64,000 nucleotides of DNA. It comes from Lewinellaceae bacterium. Lineage in GTDB: Bacteria; Bacteroidota; Bacteroidia; Chitinophagales; Saprospiraceae. Made by a program: the position numbers and the translations under genes. The notes under the pieces were generated by a model. The model was given only the letters and a program-made list of their open reading frames with translations, was not told the origin of the DNA and searched no databases. Location of the stretch: NCBI GenBank assembly GCA_016708875.1, contig JADJFA010000028.1, positions 24,470 to 88,469 on the forward strand. The letters are read 5' to 3'. Below, piece after piece: positions 37,149 to 47,048 of this stretch. Within the stretch, counting starts at the first letter, position 1. Each line of letters begins with the position of its first letter.

Positions 37149-38077
37149 AATTTCGGTACCAATATCTTAAGTGCAGCAGGTCTCATTTCAAAGTTCAGAT
37201 CGCCATCAACGATGATCCCCTCGCCATCGAGATGAACGTGATTTTCACCTTCAGCGGAAATTTTTACCCGACGGGCGGCGTAATGTTCCACAAATTCGGC
37301 ATCGTAAATCTTACTGTTAAGCATAGACGGAATGGCAGCAAAATACTGCCATCGGGGGGCATCTTTCAAAATCACCACCTCAAAAAGTCCGTCGTCCAAA
37401 CGGGCATCAGGGGCTATCTGAAAATTGTACCCATACATTGGGCCATTGGCAATACTAATGGCAAAACAATTGAGATCCAATACTTTATCATCCAATTCGA
37501 TTCGGCAATTGCGGGATGTATAACTTAAACCAGCCTCCACAGATTTGAGAAAATAAGGCAAAAAGCCTCGCCAATGGCTCCCTTTCATCAAATTGGACAC
37601 CAGCCCGTCGAATCCTACTCCTGCGATGTTGATGAACAGACGACCGTTCATCGTGCCACAATCAATCGTGCGGACTTCTGCTGTATTGAATATTTTGATG
37701 GCTGCGTCTATATCGCGCCCGTATCCAAGGTGCATGGCAAGTCCGTTTCCAGACCCGGCCGGGATAATTCCCAAAATGGTTTCGCTGCCCACGAGCGCCG
37801 AGCCTACTTCATTTATGGACCCATCGCCACCGACCGCGACCACAATTTCATAACCTTCCTTCTGGGCTTTTTCGGCTAATTCTGCCGCGTGTCCCTCCTG
37901 TTCTGTTAGCCAAATTCCGTACTCGAATTTCTTGTGGTTCAGGTGTTTGTCTACGCTGTCCCGGATGTGTTTTTGCAAATTCGTACCCGCCTTCGGGTTC
38001 ACAATGAACACGATGCGCTGTGGGCGGAGCATGTACGCCAGTAACTCGTTTTTTATAACCGGGTGAGATTCTTGCAT
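37145..38077 (-). CDS. Diacylglycerol kinase-like lipid kinase (YegS/BmrU family)
   Basis: This roughly 310-residue enzyme phosphorylates a lipid alcohol with ATP. The family motif VAVGGDGSINEVGSAL and the loop IPAGSGNGLAMHLG are present, along with IVFIVNPKAG near the N-terminus and the late VHLDGEG. The first 15 residues may be dispensable if MLRPQRIVF at 38032 is used instead. It is coupled to the SUI1 gene downstream and 12 nt from the pseudouridine synthase stop upstream. Confidence 0.87.
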   Translation of the reverse strand: MQESHPVIKNELLAYMLRPQRIVFIVNPKAGTNLQKHIRDSVDKHLNHKKFEYGIWLTEQEGHAAELAEKAQKEGYEIVVAVGGDGSINEVGSALVGSETILGIIPAGSGNGLAMHLGYGRDIDAAIKIFNTAEVRTIDCGTMNGRLFINIAGVGFDGLVSNLMKGSHWRGFLPYFLKSVEAGLSYTSRNCRIELDDKVLDLNCFAISIANGPMYGYNFQIAPDARLDDGLFEVVILKDAPRWQYFAAIPSMLNSKIYDAEFVEHYAARRVKISAEGENHVHLDGEGIIVDGDLNFEMRPAALKILVPKL

Positions 38078-38089
38078 TTTTTCGAAATG

Positions 38090-39211
38090 TTATTTCCTAT
38101 CCATTACATACCCTCTCCAACGGTCTATCACAGATTGCATATCATCCGGCAGTTCAGACTCAAAACGCACGTGTTCTTTGGTAGTCGGGTGTTCAAATCC
38201 TAAAATTTTAGCGTGGAGTGCCTGCCGCGGCAACAGTGCCAGGCAGCCTTCCACAAATTGGCGGTACTTTGGATAAAGTGTGCCTTTCAGGATTTTGTTC
38301 CCGCCATAACGGATGTCGCCAAAAAGAGTGTGGCCAATAGATTTCAAATGAACGCGGATTTGGTGGGTGCGGCCTGTTTCCAAACGGCATTCCACGAGGG
38401 TACAGTAGTAAAAACGTTCTACAACTTTCCAATGTGTCACGGCCCATTTGCCATCTTCCCCTTCGGGAAAAACCATAAAAAGACGGCGGTCATTGGGGTT
38501 TCGGCCAATATTTCCACGAATAGTGCCAGCGTCGCCTTCCATATCGCCCCAAACAAGCGCGTAGTAACGCCGTTCCAGGGTATGATGAAAGAATTGATTG
38601 GCGAGATGGGTCATAGCGTACCCGTTTTTCGCAACGACCATAATGCCTGTAGTGTCTTTGTCAATTCGATGGACAATGCCCGCACGATTCGGTTCATTGC
38701 CTTCCTTTACAGGTAATTTGTCCATCTGTTCCTGCAAATGCCAGGCCACAGCGTTCACCAGGGTGCCATTCGGAATACCTACTCCGGGATGCACTGCTAG
38801 GCCAAAGGGTTTGTTTACGACCAATACATCGTTGTCCTCGTACACGATATTGAGCGGAATATCTTGCGGGGTAATGTCAAAGTTTTCTTCGAGCGATTTG
38901 GGCAAAACAATAGAGATGGTATTGCCCGGTCTGACCCTGTAATTAGGTTTCACATCACGATCATCCACTCTAACGGAGCCGGCCCGGATGGCATTTTGCA
39001 CCTTGTTTCGGGAGCGGTTCGCGAGCCGGTCCATCAGGAATTTATCGAGGCGAATCAAAGATTGTTTTGGATCGGCTACAATCTCGTGCTTTTCGAAGTA
39101 CTCTTCGCTGGCTACCGCGTCATCATCTGCCTCAACTTCCACATTTTGCAGTGGGACGGGAACAATCTCTTCAGTATCTGGTACCGTGTGGTTCATTTTG
39201 GATATAGTCAT
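38090..39211 (-). CDS. RluA-family 23S rRNA pseudouridine synthase, RluD-like
   Basis: This protein of up to 373 residues has an N-terminal S4 RNA-binding domain (IRLDKFLMDRLANRSRNKVQ) and the RluA catalytic domain with HRIDKDTTGIMVVAK, in which Asp is the nucleophile. RluD-type enzymes modify helix 69 of 23S rRNA. An acidic extension of about 50 residues precedes the S4 domain; MNHTVPDTEE at 39196 is an equally good start. Confidence 0.88.
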   Translation of the reverse strand: MTISKMNHTVPDTEEIVPVPLQNVEVEADDDAVASEEYFEKHEIVADPKQSLIRLDKFLMDRLANRSRNKVQNAIRAGSVRVDDRDVKPNYRVRPGNTISIVLPKSLEENFDITPQDIPLNIVYEDNDVLVVNKPFGLAVHPGVGIPNGTLVNAVAWHLQEQMDKLPVKEGNEPNRAGIVHRIDKDTTGIMVVAKNGYAMTHLANQFFHHTLERRYYALVWGDMEGDAGTIRGNIGRNPNDRRLFMVFPEGEDGKWAVTHWKVVERFYYCTLVECRLETGRTHQIRVHLKSIGHTLFGDIRYGGNKILKGTLYPKYRQFVEGCLALLPRQALHAKILGFEHPTTKEHVRFESELPDDMQSVIDRWRGYVMDRK

Positions 39212-39286
39212 ATTAGCGCGAAGATAGGGCTAAGAGTGCGCCAAGTCATTGGGCGATGGATTTTGAAGCCCAAACCAGCCATGGTG

Positions 39287-39325
39287 ACCAATCTACCATT
39301 ATACCAATCACCGATAACTAATTAC
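39287..39325. repeat. ACCAATCTACC/ACCAATCACC low-complexity tract
   Basis: Short units of the ATTGGT family (complement orientation), upstream of the RluD-like gene and touching the end of the membrane protein gene at 39326. Confidence 0.5.
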
Positions 39326-39766
39326 CTATCCCCTCTTCCTCGGCTGGTTCCACTCTTCGTTTTCTGCAAAACGGACGATGACCTTCATAAAGTTAACCAT
39401 GGAAAGAAATACCATGAATCCGACCGTAACTACAATATAAATCCAACGATAACTGCCCGCTTCACGAAGAGCGATGCCTGAAAAACCCCATGCCGCCATA
39501 CTGGTGCATAGGGCCAATGCCAAATAACTGTACATCGAAGCGCCCCAGTATTTTACAAAACTTGTTGCTCGGAGACTCAATATGCTGTTCATCATGGCGA
39601 AAAAAAGCATAAAGGCCGCGCCGATGGACCAGGCGAAAAGCCGATCAAGCGAGAATATTCCGGTCGCAGTTAATATCCAGCCAATACCCATGATAACAAG
39701 CGCAGCCGCAAATACAACAGCAGCCTGTATGGGTGGGCGATCAAGTTTGTCGAAGAATTTCGTCAT
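39326..39766 (-). CDS. Hypothetical four-helix membrane protein
   Basis: This 146-residue protein has four predicted membrane segments (about 13-36, 44-64, 77-97 and 107-128), with charged ends. I do not recognise a family. It is conserved-looking in composition, lacks a signal peptide and is probably an inner-membrane protein. Confidence 0.65.
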   Translation of the reverse strand: MTKFFDKLDRPPIQAAVVFAAALVIMGIGWILTATGIFSLDRLFAWSIGAAFMLFFAMMNSILSLRATSFVKYWGASMYSYLALALCTSMAAWGFSGIALREAGSYRWIYIVVTVGFMVFLSMVNFMKVIVRFAENEEWNQPRKRG

Positions 39767-39801
39767 GACGAGAATGTTGATTTGGTTAGTTGTTGATTTG
39801 G

Positions 39802-40803
39802 TTATTTGCTAAACAAATGCACCCACGAACCACCCCAGGTAAATTTTCCTGCCTTTTCATTGCTCTTGGCATGAGGCGCTGCTAAACGCGACACTTTCTC
39901 AAAAGCGTTTCGCACCTGATCTTCACCGACTTGTGTGGAGGGAGACGCTGCTACTGTTTCGGCTACATATCCGTGCAATAGCGCGGAATATTGCCGGCGA
40001 AAGAGCTCCGGATTGCCAAATATGTCTACGCCAAGGATCTGATCGCCACAAACAGCCACCATGCCAACTATATCTGTGCGGCCAGCAAAGGAGCCTGTCA
40101 ATTGGTGCAGATAGGCATCCCTACGGGTCTTTTCAGCACTTTCATTGTCGAGTGCAGTGTATGCTTTGGTGGAGGATTCGGCATTGTTTGCTTTGGTCAC
40201 TTTTGCCACTGCATCCCACACTTCTTGTTGGTTGCCAGCATTTTGTACCGCCCGCCGTACTTGCGGACTGGCTACATTATAATACCCTTTAAAAGCAGCC
40301 GCTTCTTTTTCGACAGCCGGGGCACTTGGATCGTAGTAAGTAGAACGCCCGGCTTCCACACAGAACACCTCAATATTGCGCACCGTCATGGGTAAAATAA
40401 CCTCGTGGTGGGCAAGGACGCGGTCCTGGTTACCGCCTTTCACCACATCGCCCGAAAGCAACAACACGGTATCCTGGGTTTTATTTTGCACGGTGAGGCC
40501 GTGGTACCAGGCATCGCCGCCGCGCCCAAATTGTTTTTGCTCCATGACCCGGAAGCCCGGCGTTTGCATACCTTCTGCCAGCGTTTTGAGGTTTTGTAGC
40601 CGGGTATTTGCTTCGACCACTTCTGGAGAAGCCACCACTGGATAAAGGCGCAGGTTTTCGTGTTTCCAACTGGGGTTTTCTTCGGTCAGCAGCGTAAGGG
40701 GGCTTTGTTTCGGATCGCCTTTTGAGACTGAAAGAGGGGCATCGTTGACACAAGAAGCCAATGCAAGGGCGGTAAAAACAGCGAGGAAGAGGAGTTTTTT
40801 CAT
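39802..40803 (-). CDS. ARPP-1 (DUF6569) domain lipoprotein
   Basis: This 333-residue protein starts at 40803 with a lipoprotein signal (MKKLLFLAVFTALALASC). The body matches the ARPP-1 type domain, with NLRLYPVVASPEVVEAN, VQNKTQDTVLLLSGDVVKGG, NQDRVLAHHEVILP and VFCVEAGR. The domain is named from association with ADP-ribosyl-glycohydrolase and phosphatase neighbours, and its activity is unknown. The family call is from memory of these motifs. Confidence 0.7.
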   Translation of the reverse strand: MKKLLFLAVFTALALASCVNDAPLSVSKGDPKQSPLTLLTEENPSWKHENLRLYPVVASPEVVEANTRLQNLKTLAEGMQTPGFRVMEQKQFGRGGDAWYHGLTVQNKTQDTVLLLSGDVVKGGNQDRVLAHHEVILPMTVRNIEVFCVEAGRSTYYDPSAPAVEKEAAAFKGYYNVASPQVRRAVQNAGNQQEVWDAVAKVTKANNAESSTKAYTALDNESAEKTRRDAYLHQLTGSFAGRTDIVGMVAVCGDQILGVDIFGNPELFRRQYSALLHGYVAETVAASPSTQVGEDQVRNAFEKVSRLAAPHAKSNEKAGKFTWGGSWVHLFSK

Positions 40804-41055
40804 AATTGAATCAGGTTTTAGAATTTGGGGACGGTTATTAACTTTCCGAAAGTTTAGAATTTTCGGAAAGTTTTTACCGTCCGGAGTTCCAAAAGTACCC
40901 AACGCCGCCGTGTCGCAATTGTTTTTTCAAAATCCACCACAAAAAAAATTCCCGAAAAAAAAGGATTGCTGTAACATCGCCCCGTTCCTGCCGTCTGGCT
41001 ATTAACGGTGACGCAAAATGCACTTCGCACAATTTTTAGATACTGAACGAAACGC

Positions 41056-41556
41056 ATGACCTGGGATTTATTTCACAATCAAGTTTTTCCAATCCGACAC
41101 AAACTCTACCGATTCGCGCTGCGAATCACAGGTAGTGTGCACGAGGCTGAGGATGTCGTGCAGGAAGTGCTCGAAAAAGTGTGGAAAACAGCCCCGGAGC
41201 AGGTTGGGAACATACAAAATTGGGAAGCCTGGTGCATGACCCTGACGCGCAACCGCTCACTCGACAAAACCCGAAGCCAAACCCTCCGCCGTGCCGCACC
41301 ACTGGAAGGTGTAGCCGAAAGAAGTAGCGACACAGCCACGCCCGCACAGGCTACCGAACGGAACGATTTGGTAAATAGAGTTAAGATGATGATGCAACAA
41401 TTGCCTGAAAAACAACGACTTGTGATGCATTTACGCGATATAGAAGAACTTTCTTACGATGAAATCGCCGAATCGCTCGGCATTAGTCTCGATCAAGTAA
41501 AAGTCAACCTCCACCGCGCCCGAAAAAGCATTCGGGAAAAAATGATCAATGATTAA
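41056..41556 (+). CDS. ECF-type RNA polymerase sigma factor
   Basis: This 166-residue sigma-70 family protein has region 2 (KLYRFALRITGSVHEAEDVV then QEVLEKVW) and region 4 (LPEKQRLVMHLRDIEELSYD then EIAESLGISLDQVKVNLHRA). It directs polymerase to a specific regulon. It overlaps the next gene by 8 nt and heads a four-gene cluster with a putative anti-sigma factor and two DUF4252 proteins. Confidence 0.9.
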   Translation: MTWDLFHNQVFPIRHKLYRFALRITGSVHEAEDVVQEVLEKVWKTAPEQVGNIQNWEAWCMTLTRNRSLDKTRSQTLRRAAPLEGVAERSSDTATPAQATERNDLVNRVKMMMQQLPEKQRLVMHLRDIEELSYDEIAESLGISLDQVKVNLHRARKSIREKMIND

Positions 41557-42163
41557 AATGAAATACGAAGAGATTCACGAAATGCTCGACCGTTATTGGG
41601 AAGGCGAAACCACGCTCGAAGAAGAGCGCAAGATTAAGGCCTATTTCAAGGCTGGGGCGATAGATGAACGGCTGCGACCAGTAGCGCCGATGTTTCAGGC
41701 ACTGCGTGAAGAACAAGCCGTTCAATTGGCTACTAAAGCCAAGACTACTACTATGCGGCCACAGATGTATATATGGGCAGCTGCGGCATCCGTAGCCTTG
41801 TTTTTGACGGCCGGTTGGTGCCTTTTCCGGGACGTAAAAGAAGTAAAAACGGAATCTCCAATTGCACTACAAGCGCCAAAAGCACAACCAGAATCTCAGG
41901 AGAAAGCAGTGGTTGAAGCACCCATTGATGCGATTGTTCAGCAGGAGAAAATTATTCCAAAAACGGTTTCGCCAAAGAAAAAAAATACGCCCATTCGCTC
42001 AAAACCACAAGAAATAGACCCCGAAACTGCCCAGGCCATGGCCGAAATTAAGGCTGCCCTAGCCCTTGTTTCTTCCAAACTGGACAAGGGGCGAAATGAG
42101 GCGGTTAAAGGCGCTTCACATCTTGACGCTTTGGAAAAGGTTCCAAAACGAAAAGAAGGGTAG
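41549..42163 (+). CDS. Putative anti-sigma factor, single membrane span
   Basis: This 204-residue protein has an acidic N-terminal segment (YEEIHEMLDRYWEGETTLEEE) like the sigma-binding region of zinc-free anti-sigma factors. One membrane segment lies at about 75-92 (YIWAAAASVALFLTAGW), followed by a Pro/Lys/Glu-rich periplasmic tail. Position, overlap with the sigma gene and topology support an anti-sigma role; there is no direct family match. Confidence 0.7.
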   Translation: MIKMKYEEIHEMLDRYWEGETTLEEERKIKAYFKAGAIDERLRPVAPMFQALREEQAVQLATKAKTTTMRPQMYIWAAAASVALFLTAGWCLFRDVKEVKTESPIALQAPKAQPESQEKAVVEAPIDAIVQQEKIIPKTVSPKKKNTPIRSKPQEIDPETAQAMAEIKAALALVSSKLDKGRNEAVKGASHLDALEKVPKRKEG

Positions 42164-42254
42164 GGCCCTCCTTCGCCATTACTCACCTTAGCCTTTGGCG
42201 GCGGTGAGAAGGCTACGGCGGGTAAAAATGTCCAATGTCCAATGTCCAATGTCC
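42164..42254. repeat. Dispersed GCTACGGCGGGT repeat plus 7-bp tandem (AATGTCC x4)
   Basis: A copy of the GC-rich repeat (to about 42225) abuts four exact AATGTCC units (42227-42254) and degenerate TCCAACATCCAAC units to 42286. They form the spacer before the first DUF4252 gene. Confidence 0.7.
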
Positions 42255-42308
42255 AAAAATCCAACATCCAACGTCCAACATCAATCAGTCACTCAAATTT
42301 TTTAAGTT

Positions 42309-42854
42309 ATGAAACAACTAATTTTTTCGCTGCTCCTCCTATTTGCAGGAGCCTTCTCTGCCAGTGCGCAGAACGACGCTATTACTCGTTTTTTCGATCA
42401 GTACGCTGAAGACGAGCGTTTTACAGTGGTGTACATCGCCCCAAAACTCTTCCAACTTGCAGCCAAAATCGAAACCGACGACGAGGATTGGAACAACATA
42501 CGCGAAGTCGTAAAAGACCTCGGTGGCCTGCGCGTACTCGTGGCCGACAGCATCTCCGACGGGGTTGCACTCTACAAATCCGCCCTCTCAAAAGTGCCCA
42601 CCAACGAATATTCTGAATTGCTTACTGTGCGCGACAAAGACGAGCACGTGCGCATCTGGACCAAGGATTCTGGCAACATTATCGAAGAGCTCCTCCTTCT
42701 GGTGGGCAAACCTGACGAATTCGTATTGTTGAGTTTCACGGGCAAGATTGACCTTGACAAAATTTCCTCGCTTGCGAAAGTGCTCGATGTAAAGGGAGCC
42801 GACCAACTGGAGAAAATCAAGACCACCGAAAAGGAAAAGGTAAATAAAAACTAA
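42309..42854 (+). CDS. DUF4252 domain exported protein 1
   Basis: This 181-residue protein has a signal peptide (MKQLIFSLLLLFAGAFSASAQ) and a DUF4252 domain (FFDQYAEDERFTVVYIAPKL .. EELLLLVGKPDEFVLLSFTG). The function of the family is unknown. It sits with ECF sigma factors in many Bacteroidota, so it is probably part of that envelope-response unit. Its stop overlaps the next start by 1 nt. Confidence 0.82.
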   Translation: MKQLIFSLLLLFAGAFSASAQNDAITRFFDQYAEDERFTVVYIAPKLFQLAAKIETDDEDWNNIREVVKDLGGLRVLVADSISDGVALYKSALSKVPTNEYSELLTVRDKDEHVRIWTKDSGNIIEELLLLVGKPDEFVLLSFTGKIDLDKISSLAKVLDVKGADQLEKIKTTEKEKVNKN

Positions 42855-43393
42855 TGTCGCCCATGAAAACATTCCAGTTTTTTATCGCCTTTTTCCTGAC
42901 AGTCAATGTTTTGCAAGCGCAAGACTTTGGCCTGTACTGGAAATACAAAGACTACGATGGCGCCATCGCCGTGAGTGTGCCGCGGTGGGCAACATTTGTC
43001 GGATCGGCATTCATAGGCGAGAAAGCGGATCGTAAATTGGTCCGCAAAATCCGCAAAGCCCGTGTATTGTTTTTCGAGGATGAAAGTCCCTTTACCCAGC
43101 GAGATTTAAAGAAGTTTGTCAGAAAATCTAAACGCCGCGGCCTCGACGAATTAGTAACGGTACGGAGCGGCAAAACGCACGTAAGGATACTGGCCAAATC
43201 ACGCAATAGCACCATTAAAAAAATAGTGGTGTTGTTCAGTTCGCCAGACGGCGCAGGGTTAGTTACCGTGAAAGGGAAATTCCGACTGGATGAAATCAAT
43301 CGCGTCATCGAAAAATCCAGCAAAGAGGGCAAAAAGAAAGACGGGAACCCAACGATCCCCAATTTGCCCAAAGTGCCTGTGATTAGAGCCTGA
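42854..43393 (+). CDS. DUF4252 domain exported protein 2
   Basis: This 179-residue paralogue-like neighbour of the preceding gene has a signal peptide (MKTFQFFIAFFLTVNVLQA, from Met4 at 42863). It has a more basic domain with ARVLFFEDES, LVTVRSGKTHVRILAKSR and IKKIVVLFSSPDGAGLVTV matching the same fold. The ATG at 42854 couples to the upstream stop. A strong terminator follows at 43427. Confidence 0.78.
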   Translation: MSPMKTFQFFIAFFLTVNVLQAQDFGLYWKYKDYDGAIAVSVPRWATFVGSAFIGEKADRKLVRKIRKARVLFFEDESPFTQRDLKKFVRKSKRRGLDELVTVRSGKTHVRILAKSRNSTIKKIVVLFSSPDGAGLVTVKGKFRLDEINRVIEKSSKEGKKKDGNPTIPNLPKVPVIRA

Positions 43394-43426
43394 TATTTTC
43401 CTGAACTTGTGGTGTATTACCATGAA

Positions 43427-43461
43427 AAATCCCCTCTGCAAATACAGTGGGGATTTTTTTT
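43427..43461 (+). terminator. Intrinsic terminator of the sigma/DUF4252 cluster
   Basis: AAATCCCCTCTG pairs with CAGTGGGGATTT (11 of 12 pairs, 6-nt loop), followed by a T-rich tail, 34 nt after the last stop codon. Confidence 0.85.
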
Positions 43462-43487
43462 GGGTGTTTTCATATCCTTCTATCGCT

Positions 43488-43632
43488 CAACGTGGGTTGT
43501 CATCCTGACGGGACCTGTCCGCATCAAGTGCGCTTTGCCTGAGTGCGTGCACTTTTGAGTGCCAGAAGTGTACGCACTCAGGCAAAGCGCACTTGATGCG
43601 GACAGGTCCCGTCAGGATGACAACCCACGTTG
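43488..43632. repeat. Long inverted repeat, perfect 61-nt arms
   Basis: Arms 43488-43548 and 43572-43632 are perfectly complementary around a 23-nt loop and include ACGGGACCTGTCCGCATCAA. It fills the 325-nt gap between the convergent DUF4252 and DUF4249 genes and shows no gene. Confidence 0.9.
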
Positions 43633-43718
43633 GAATAACCACTCGAGGCGGCAAAATGTAATTGGTTGAAGCCCCGAGAGTACAGATGGGTACATACAAT
43701 GATATAAAGACGAACCTC

Positions 43719-44555
43719 CTATTTATGTACAATCGTCGTGTCCCGATCATACACCAGCGGCGTAAAAATGCCAATCGGATTGGCTGAACCGCGCACATTG
43801 CTTTTGATAGGTGATGGTTGCGCAAAGGGGTTGAGGTTTCCGCTCACGGCCAGTTGTACGCTTTCTGCAAAGTCGTAGTAGTCTCTTGTAACGTGATAAA
43901 TTGTGTTGAACACCGTGTCGCCTTCTGCCAACTCATAGCCAGTGCCAAAAGCGATAAGCGCCGTTTGGGAGAAACGGTCAGTCACCAAAAAATCCTGATC
44001 CGGGAAACTGTCTAATGAACTGTAATTCAACAACCTGCGGTAAAAATTTTCCTGATTTTGGTCGTCGGTGATGTATGTCAGCATCCGCGCGAGCGTATCC
44101 AGCTCTGCACTGAACTCGACCACGATACTGTCAATCGCCACCTTCGGGAGCATGGTGGTAGTAGCTGTGATCTCGCCGCCTTCAGCAAGCCGGATGTTCA
44201 GCACAAACTCGGTTCCAGGTGTGGCTGGCACGAGGTTATCGCCCACGTAATTGAAAAATTTGACGGGGTTCAGCACTGGCACAAATTGGTTTTTCAAAGT
44301 GTCTGTTTGGCCATTGTAGCTGATGGTAACCAATGCGCTATCGAGTAAGGTGTTTTGCAGAAAATTCGAACTCAACCCCAATGTGTCGAAGAAGGCATAG
44401 CTCCGGGTCATGAGCAGGCGGAAGGGTTTGCCGGGTTCGAGGTAACACTCTACCACTGGTTGGCGGTCGTATTCGGGGAGGTCAATTTCTATGTCCTTGC
44501 TGAGGTTGCAGGACAGCAAAAAGGCAAGGGCGAAAAAGGAAAGGATGTTTTTCAT
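43719..44555 (-). CDS. DUF4249 lipoprotein, partner of TonB receptor
   Basis: This 278-residue protein has a lipoprotein signal (MKNILSFFALAFLLSC) and a DUF4249 body: PVVECYLEPGKPFRLLMTRS, SALVTISYNGQTDTLKNQ, then EITATTTMLP. DUF4249 proteins are encoded beside TonB-dependent receptors in Bacteroidota, as here, and probably form a surface lipoprotein-receptor pair for an unknown nutrient. Start at 44555 is preferred to 44618, whose extension lies in a repeat. Confidence 0.85.
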   Translation of the reverse strand: MKNILSFFALAFLLSCNLSKDIEIDLPEYDRQPVVECYLEPGKPFRLLMTRSYAFFDTLGLSSNFLQNTLLDSALVTISYNGQTDTLKNQFVPVLNPVKFFNYVGDNLVPATPGTEFVLNIRLAEGGEITATTTMLPKVAIDSIVVEFSAELDTLARMLTYITDDQNQENFYRRLLNYSSLDSFPDQDFLVTDRFSQTALIAFGTGYELAEGDTVFNTIYHVTRDYYDFAESVQLAVSGNLNPFAQPSPIKSNVRGSANPIGIFTPLVYDRDTTIVHK

Positions 44556-44578
44556 AATATTGATTTTAATACTAAACC

Positions 44579-44699
44579 CATTAAGAGGGGGGGGAACACG
44601 GATGACACGGATTTGCACAGATTTCTGTATGGTTGCACCAAAAAAATCTGTGCAAATCCGTGTCTTATCCGTGTCATCCGTGTTCCACCTCTCTTAATG
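44579..44699. repeat. ACACGGAT-type long inverted repeat, copy 2
   Basis: Arms of about 48 nt contain GAACACGGATGACACGGAT, as at 10340-10463 and 57785-57883. It lies between the TonB receptor stop (44708) and the DUF4249 start, within a likely operon. Confidence 0.8.
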
Positions 44700-44707
44700 A
44701 GTTACTT

Positions 44708-47048
44708 TTAAAACTTAAAATTCCAGGTCAAACTCGGCAGGATCGGAAACAGCGATACCTGTTTTGCTTTGATCTCAAAAGGCACTTCGCCAAGTGGCGT
44801 CGTTTCGGTTTCAACGGCAATCGTTATAAAATACGGGTTACGTCGGTCGGTTGCGTTGTACACGCTGAGCGTAAGGTCGTTTTCAAAACGGTTCCGTTTT
44901 TTCCACTTGTACACAATACCGATGTCGGCACGGGTGTAGGCTGGGTAGCGGAAAGTGTTGCGTGGGCCATAAATTGGCACAAAAAACTCCGATTGTGCAC
45001 CAGGGATATCATTCAAGGCAAAACGTCCACTAGGCAACCAGGCAGGATAGCCTGAGGTGTAGACCCAGGTTGCGGTAAGTTGAAGTGATTTGTTTGTGCC
45101 TTTTTTCGTCCATTTGTGGGCATCCCAGAGTGCCACTACACTAATATTGTGCCTGGTGTCGTGCCGTGGCGGAAACCAGGCGCCGTTGTCAATTCCGGGG
45201 AAGTCGCCACGTTTTACCCAAGCCAAGGTGTAGCCGATCCAACCCGTGAGTCGGCCTTCCTTTTTTTCGATTTCCAATTCAAGCGGACTGTAAGCATAAA
45301 GCTCGTCCAATAGCAAGTTCGTTTTCCAGTTCGTTGTTTCCAAATAGTTCGGCGCCATCCTTAAAATCTACTGAGTTTTGAAGCCATTTATACCAGGCTT
45401 CCCATGTCACGAGTACTTGATCTCCAATCAGATACGAAGTTCCAATTGCGATTTGATCGCTGATTTCAGGTTTTACACCTTCGGTACTTGGGTACCAAAT
45501 ATCGGTCGGCAGAGATAGTCCGCTGCTGGCGAGCAGGTGTACATACTGGTTCATTCGAGCGTAAGAGGCCTTAAGGGAAAGACGGTCGTTCATCTCATAA
45601 TTAGCAGCCACGCGCGGCTCGATGTTGGCATAAAAGGCAGGCTTGTTGTCCCACATGGATAGGCGCGCGCCATAGCTTAATTTCAAACGGTCAATGGCCC
45701 ATTCGTCTGCGATGTAGGCTCCGTATTCCCAGGCATCGTAATCACGTCCTGCTTCGAATCGTACCCGACCATCATCGCTGCCAGCTTTGAGGCGCGCTGT
45801 GATGAAATCGTGGTAGGTGAAATTGGCCCCAAAGCGGACTGTGTGGTTGTTATTGGGCTGCCAGTAAAAATCCACTTTAGAATTCGCGTCCATCACATTG
45901 CTGCCCAGCGAGAAAGAAAAGCCCTGCAATTGGTTTTGGATTTTATACCGATAGTCCGAATAAGTAAAGGTGGTGTTGGCGAATAATTTTGGGCCAAAAA
46001 CGTGGTTCCAACGCGCCGTTCCGGTGGCATTTCCCCAATCAAAACGAAAGTCGAAGGTTGGATCTTTGAACGTGAAAACATCTCTTCCAAAATAGCCGCT
46101 CAGGAAAAGCCGGTCTTTGGGCGAGAGGGTGAAATTGACCTTCGTATTGAGGTCGTAGAAGAAATAACGTGGGATTTTATTGTACTCCGGATCGCCTTCG
46201 TTTGCCTTGTTGATCTGTTCTGTAATTAGGTCGGCATACGTACGACGACCACTAATGATGAACGAGGATTTGTCTTTTTGTATGGGGCCTTCCAGCGTTA
46301 ATCTGCTGGAAATGAGTCCAATACCACCTGTTCCGCTCAGTTTTTTATTGTTCCCTTCTTTCATACGCACGTCAATTACCGACGACAAACGACCTCCGTA
46401 TTGCGCAGGGAATCCACCTTTATACACTTTTAAATCCTTCACAGCATCGGAGTTGAAGGTGCTGAAAAAACCAAACAAGTGATTGGCGTTGTATACCACC
46501 GCCTCATCAAGCACAATGAGATTTTGATCGTTGTTGCCCCCGCGCACAAACAGGCCGGTGGTGCCTTCAGAACCGGGTGTGATGCCCGGTTTGAGTTGTA
46601 GGATTTTGATGATATCGGTTTCACCAAAAAGCGCGGGCAAAGCCTTTACTTCTCTGGTAGAAATGGTTGAAACCGACATTTCAGTGCTTTTGCGTTTTTC
46701 GTCCAGCGCATTGGCTTTTATCACTACTTCTTCGAGTACAGAGCCTGCGGGTACAAGGTCTATATCCAGTTTGACCGATCCACGTGGCAATACCTTCAGC
46801 GTCTGCGTTTGGTAGCCGATATAGGCGAAACGCAGCAACACCGAGTCGTTTCCTTCCGGGATTGAAAGGGAGTAAAAGCCGTATTCGTTGCTGGCGTTGC
46901 CTTTGCCGAGACCGGGGGCTTGCACCGTGGCGCCAATGAGCGATTCACCGTTTAGTTTGTCGCGTAAGGAGCCGCTCACTGTGGCGTTCTGTGCAGTGCC
47001 CAAGGCGGGGAAAAGCAATAGAAAAAAGAGACGGGCGGAGTAGTTCAT
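44708..47048 (-). CDS. TonB-dependent receptor with carboxypeptidase-like N-domain (frameshift)
   Basis: This outer-membrane gated channel has a signal peptide (MNYSARLFFLLLFPALGTAQ) and a carboxypeptidase-regulatory-like domain (about 22-105: ATVSGSLRDKLNGESLIGAT). It is followed by a plug (ETDIIKILQLKPGITPGSEG, GLFVRGGNNDQNLIVLDEA) and a beta barrel ending in an aromatic residue (TWNFKF). One extra base in a run at 45298-45300 breaks the frame. Removing it joins LAIGRA to YAYSPLELEIEKKEG and gives 779 residues. It probably imports a large nutrient together with the DUF4249 lipoprotein; the substrate is unknown. Confidence 0.88.
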
